Assembly (NCBI RefSeq): GCF_021155775.2
Contig: NC_060232.1
Location: 36,881,089-36,945,088, forward strand
Reading direction: 5' to 3'
Origin: Neodiprion pinetum
Taxonomy: Eukaryota; Arthropoda; Insecta; Hymenoptera; Diprionidae
DNA: 64,000 nt
Shown here: piece by piece, positions 61,641 to 64,000 of the stretch
Layout of the letters: every line of letters begins with the position of its first letter
Numbering within the stretch: position 1 is the stretch's first letter
Made by a program: the position numbers and the translations under genes
Notes under the pieces: generated by a model
Database searches by the model: none
Told to the model about the DNA's origin: nothing
What the model saw: the letters and a program-made list of their open reading frames with translations, nothing else

Positions 61641-61790
61641 AAATAAATATCGTATAATTCAATCATCTGTTTATTTCAGTACAGGTAACATACAGTAATA
61701 ATACAATATGATACATATTGCATTGTAACCCGCAGAAGTGTATTGCGCTTGTACGCAAGCTGAAACTTTAACTATACTCTTAAGCTTGAG
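61641..61790. repeat. Array-end tail sequence, copy 2
   Basis: Homologous to 37025-37260 (see GCAGAAGTGTATTGCGCTTG and GCTGAAACTT). It follows the degenerate end of the main array just as copy 1 follows the small degenerate block. Confidence 0.7.
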
Positions 61791-62612
61791 TAACAACTAT
61801 TCTCTCCATAACTTTCGGAAAGAAATGAATACATTCACACAGTGCATAGTATGTATTCCGATGGAGGTACCGTAAGAAAGCACCCGTGTTGAAGCGTCGA
61901 CTCAAAACTAAGTTGTCACAAGTAATTACCTGAACTAATACTAATTTAAGGAGAAGTTCATTCGCACCAATATCATTCAGACTTTTTACTTTCCGAGCAA
62001 AAATAAAACACCAATCTTATGCCAGTTCGATTGATTTCAAAACATTATTCTTCAACAATACTCATTCACCTTTACTGCTTTCCACTGGTTACACTTACTT
62101 CATTTCATATAATGATTCATAATCGATTCGTTTATCTCATATAATATTTTTTATATTCTGCTTCAAGAAATGCATACTGCACTTTTTCTTCCTTACAGAA
62201 TACTCAGATTTCTTATACGATGTTTAATTTATTTTTTTCATTCTTTCTATCTTTTCCTACAAACGTATTTGGCAACTTGAAAAGTTAATGCAAAACCACC
62301 TGAATTGACATTTGCCAATTTCAACTGTTACCCTTCGTCCAACATTTTATTCCTTTCTATTTCGGTGTTTGGATCTGATCCACAGATTTTAACAGTCAGA
62401 TTACGTTGCAAATAATCTTTCAAAAATTACAGCGAAACTCAAGAAGCACAAGAACTTCGAATTAAGGTTTACAAAGTGCAAATCTATTGGAACAAATTAC
62501 AAAAAGGTATCTTATTCTAAAATTCATATGGTATATGTCAAATATTGATGGTTGGAATTAGACATTGCAGAGTTGCTTTCACTCGTCATACAATGACTTG
62601 ATTAACATCAGC
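61791..62612. other. Gap between the satellite and MCO-E
   Basis: AT-rich, with no gene or repeat that I can recognise. Confidence 0.6.
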
Positions 62613-64000
62613 TCAACTCAACGGATCGAAATCGCCACAGGTCGGAAAGCCTGGGGGAGGAGCTGGAAGATCTCCTTCGACCCAGAAAGCCATTCCCATG
62701 CCAGTGGCCAGGTGCCATTCGAAATGACAGTGTATCAACCAAATTCCAGGATTATCGGCTCTAAATCGAACGGTAACGAATCCTCCGGAGGGTACACTGA
62801 CCGTGTCCTTCATTGGAGGAACATAAAAGCTGCCCTGATTCACGGGTGTTATCTCTTCACTTGTATAGTTTGAGCCCATGCGTACCACGTAGAAGCCGTA
62901 ACCGTGCAAATGGAACGGATGATCGATTCCAGACTCTAAAAGGCAATCAACAAGACTTAAGGTTAGTGATTAGTGTTGGCCAAAATCGATGCGTTATTGA
63001 AAGAGGTGTGCAAATTAGAATTGCGTTAGTTTTGAAATCCTGGAACTCACCGTCTGCTGCGTCAACCAAAGTCAGTTCGACGATGTCGTTTTGTCGCAAA
63101 ACCACGACGTTGGTACACTGGCAATAAGTACCATCCGTGTTGTTTTTGTTCTTGAGGCATTCAGTTGGTAAATTGTCCGCGTTACAGAGTGTTTTATCAG
63201 GTCTCTGCTTGAAAATTATTGGGCTGGAAGGAAACGTGAAGGATATGTTGCTCATCATGCCCGCTCGAATGCTGGTTCCGTCAAGGTCTGGAACAATTGA
63301 ATGTGTCAAATCACGCTAAGGTATTCCTCAATTCGGAAATAAATGTCGGACAAACAATTTGCAGCATCTCACTCTCATATGCTAGATAATTTCCCTCTTG
63401 GTGAAAGGTGTCAACATCAAAATAACGGAAATTAAATGGGACGACCAGTTGAACGTCTGGTTTCGCCGTCAAGACTTTTTTGGTATCTTTGTCCTTCTCG
63501 TATCCGGCCAGCCGTAGATCAGTGACACAAAGATACTCCGGACTTTCGCCACATGTTGTGCTCGGATAATTTAAGACCCTCGTGAAGTTTAGAGGGTCGG
63601 TTACCGTTGGTCGAGTTACGGTTGGAATAATCCCTGTAATATGAAAACGTTGGATGAGCAAAGAGCACGGTCGTAGAGTATTCTTACTTGAGGGAATCAA
63701 ATTTCTACACCCAAGCACGATCTCATCCGCGAAAGAAATTCGCAACTACTTATGAAGTACTAGGAAATCAGCTGAATGACATATCACGAAGCAAGTCAAG
63801 ACCTAAATCTGTGCCATTTGTGCCGTAGGACAGGACGGCGTACTGATCGATTTCCATGTTCTCGCATGCTCCTAGGCCGGTGATATAGATCCAGAACGCA
63901 TCGCTATCAAGCGAAATGTTATTCGTGTTGATCACAAAATCATATCTTTCACCAGGATAGCTGACAAAGGCATCGACGGTGATTGGCTTGATCGGGGATC
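62613..64000 (-). CDS. MCO-E: laccase-like multicopper oxidase, 3' exons only
   Basis: Exons in transcript order: a partial exon from beyond 64000 down to 63803, then 63633-63373, 63287-63051 and 62935-62613. These correspond to exons 5-8 of the other MCO genes, with the same phases and nearly the same lengths (261 and 237 bases identical to MCO-C; the last exon is 3 bases longer). Visible motifs are YPGERYDFVINTN, TTCGESPEYLC, HPFHLHGYGFYV and HCHFEWHLATGMGM with the T1 cysteine and the axial Met, ending CGDFDPLS. No break is visible in this part. Its last exon resembles MCO-D most (GIWLIHCHFEW, GMGMAFWVEG). The N-terminal half lies beyond the right edge. Confidence 0.92.

Overview
The window is nuclear DNA of an insect. 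All coding regions are split into short exons with GT/AG introns of mostly 70-150 bp, and the gene families (laccase-like multicopper oxidases, an NRF-6-type membrane acyltransferase, a CYHR1/ZTRAF1-type zinc-finger protein) are ones found in insects. The base composition is AT-rich but CG dinucleotides are frequent. A hymenopteran, perhaps a sawfly or wasp, is my guess; the sequence does not prove it.

Layout. (1) 1-4683: no gene recognised, two simple repeats, probably an intron or flank of the next gene. (2) 4684-6436, plus strand: the last five exons of a CYHR1/ZTRAF1 homologue. (3) 6861-8455, plus strand: a small multi-exon gene I do not recognise, 5' end unresolved, with a dead multicopper-oxidase exon in one of its introns. 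(4) 9126-14340, minus strand: a complete 12-exon NRF-6-like acyltransferase gene (754 codons). (5) 17077-33242, minus strand: four tandem multicopper oxidase genes (called MCO-A to MCO-D here), each with the same 8-exon structure. Three are intact (702, 659 and 658 aa). MCO-B is broken by one missing base. A second MCO relic lies at about 15.4 kb. (6) 35985-61640: satellite DNA. A degenerate block of about 3 monomers is followed by a homogeneous array of about 70 monomers of 334 bp with several levels of higher-order repetition. Both blocks end in the same diverged tail sequence. (7) 62613-64000, minus strand: the 3' part of a fifth MCO gene (MCO-E), running off the window.

How it fits together. 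The MCO genes encode secreted copper enzymes with all ten copper-binding histidines and the T1 cysteine visible in the complete copies. They arose by tandem duplication and exchange sequence by gene conversion: a 359-bp exon-plus-intron tract in MCO-B and MCO-D differs at only two positions I could see. Relics at 7.6 and 15.4 kb show that the family once reached across the NRF-6-like locus. The satellite array now splits the cluster between MCO-D and MCO-E. Gene models were assembled by hand from reading frame, splice consensus and paralogue comparison. In the complete models all exon phases join and total lengths are multiples of three, except in the frameshifted copy.
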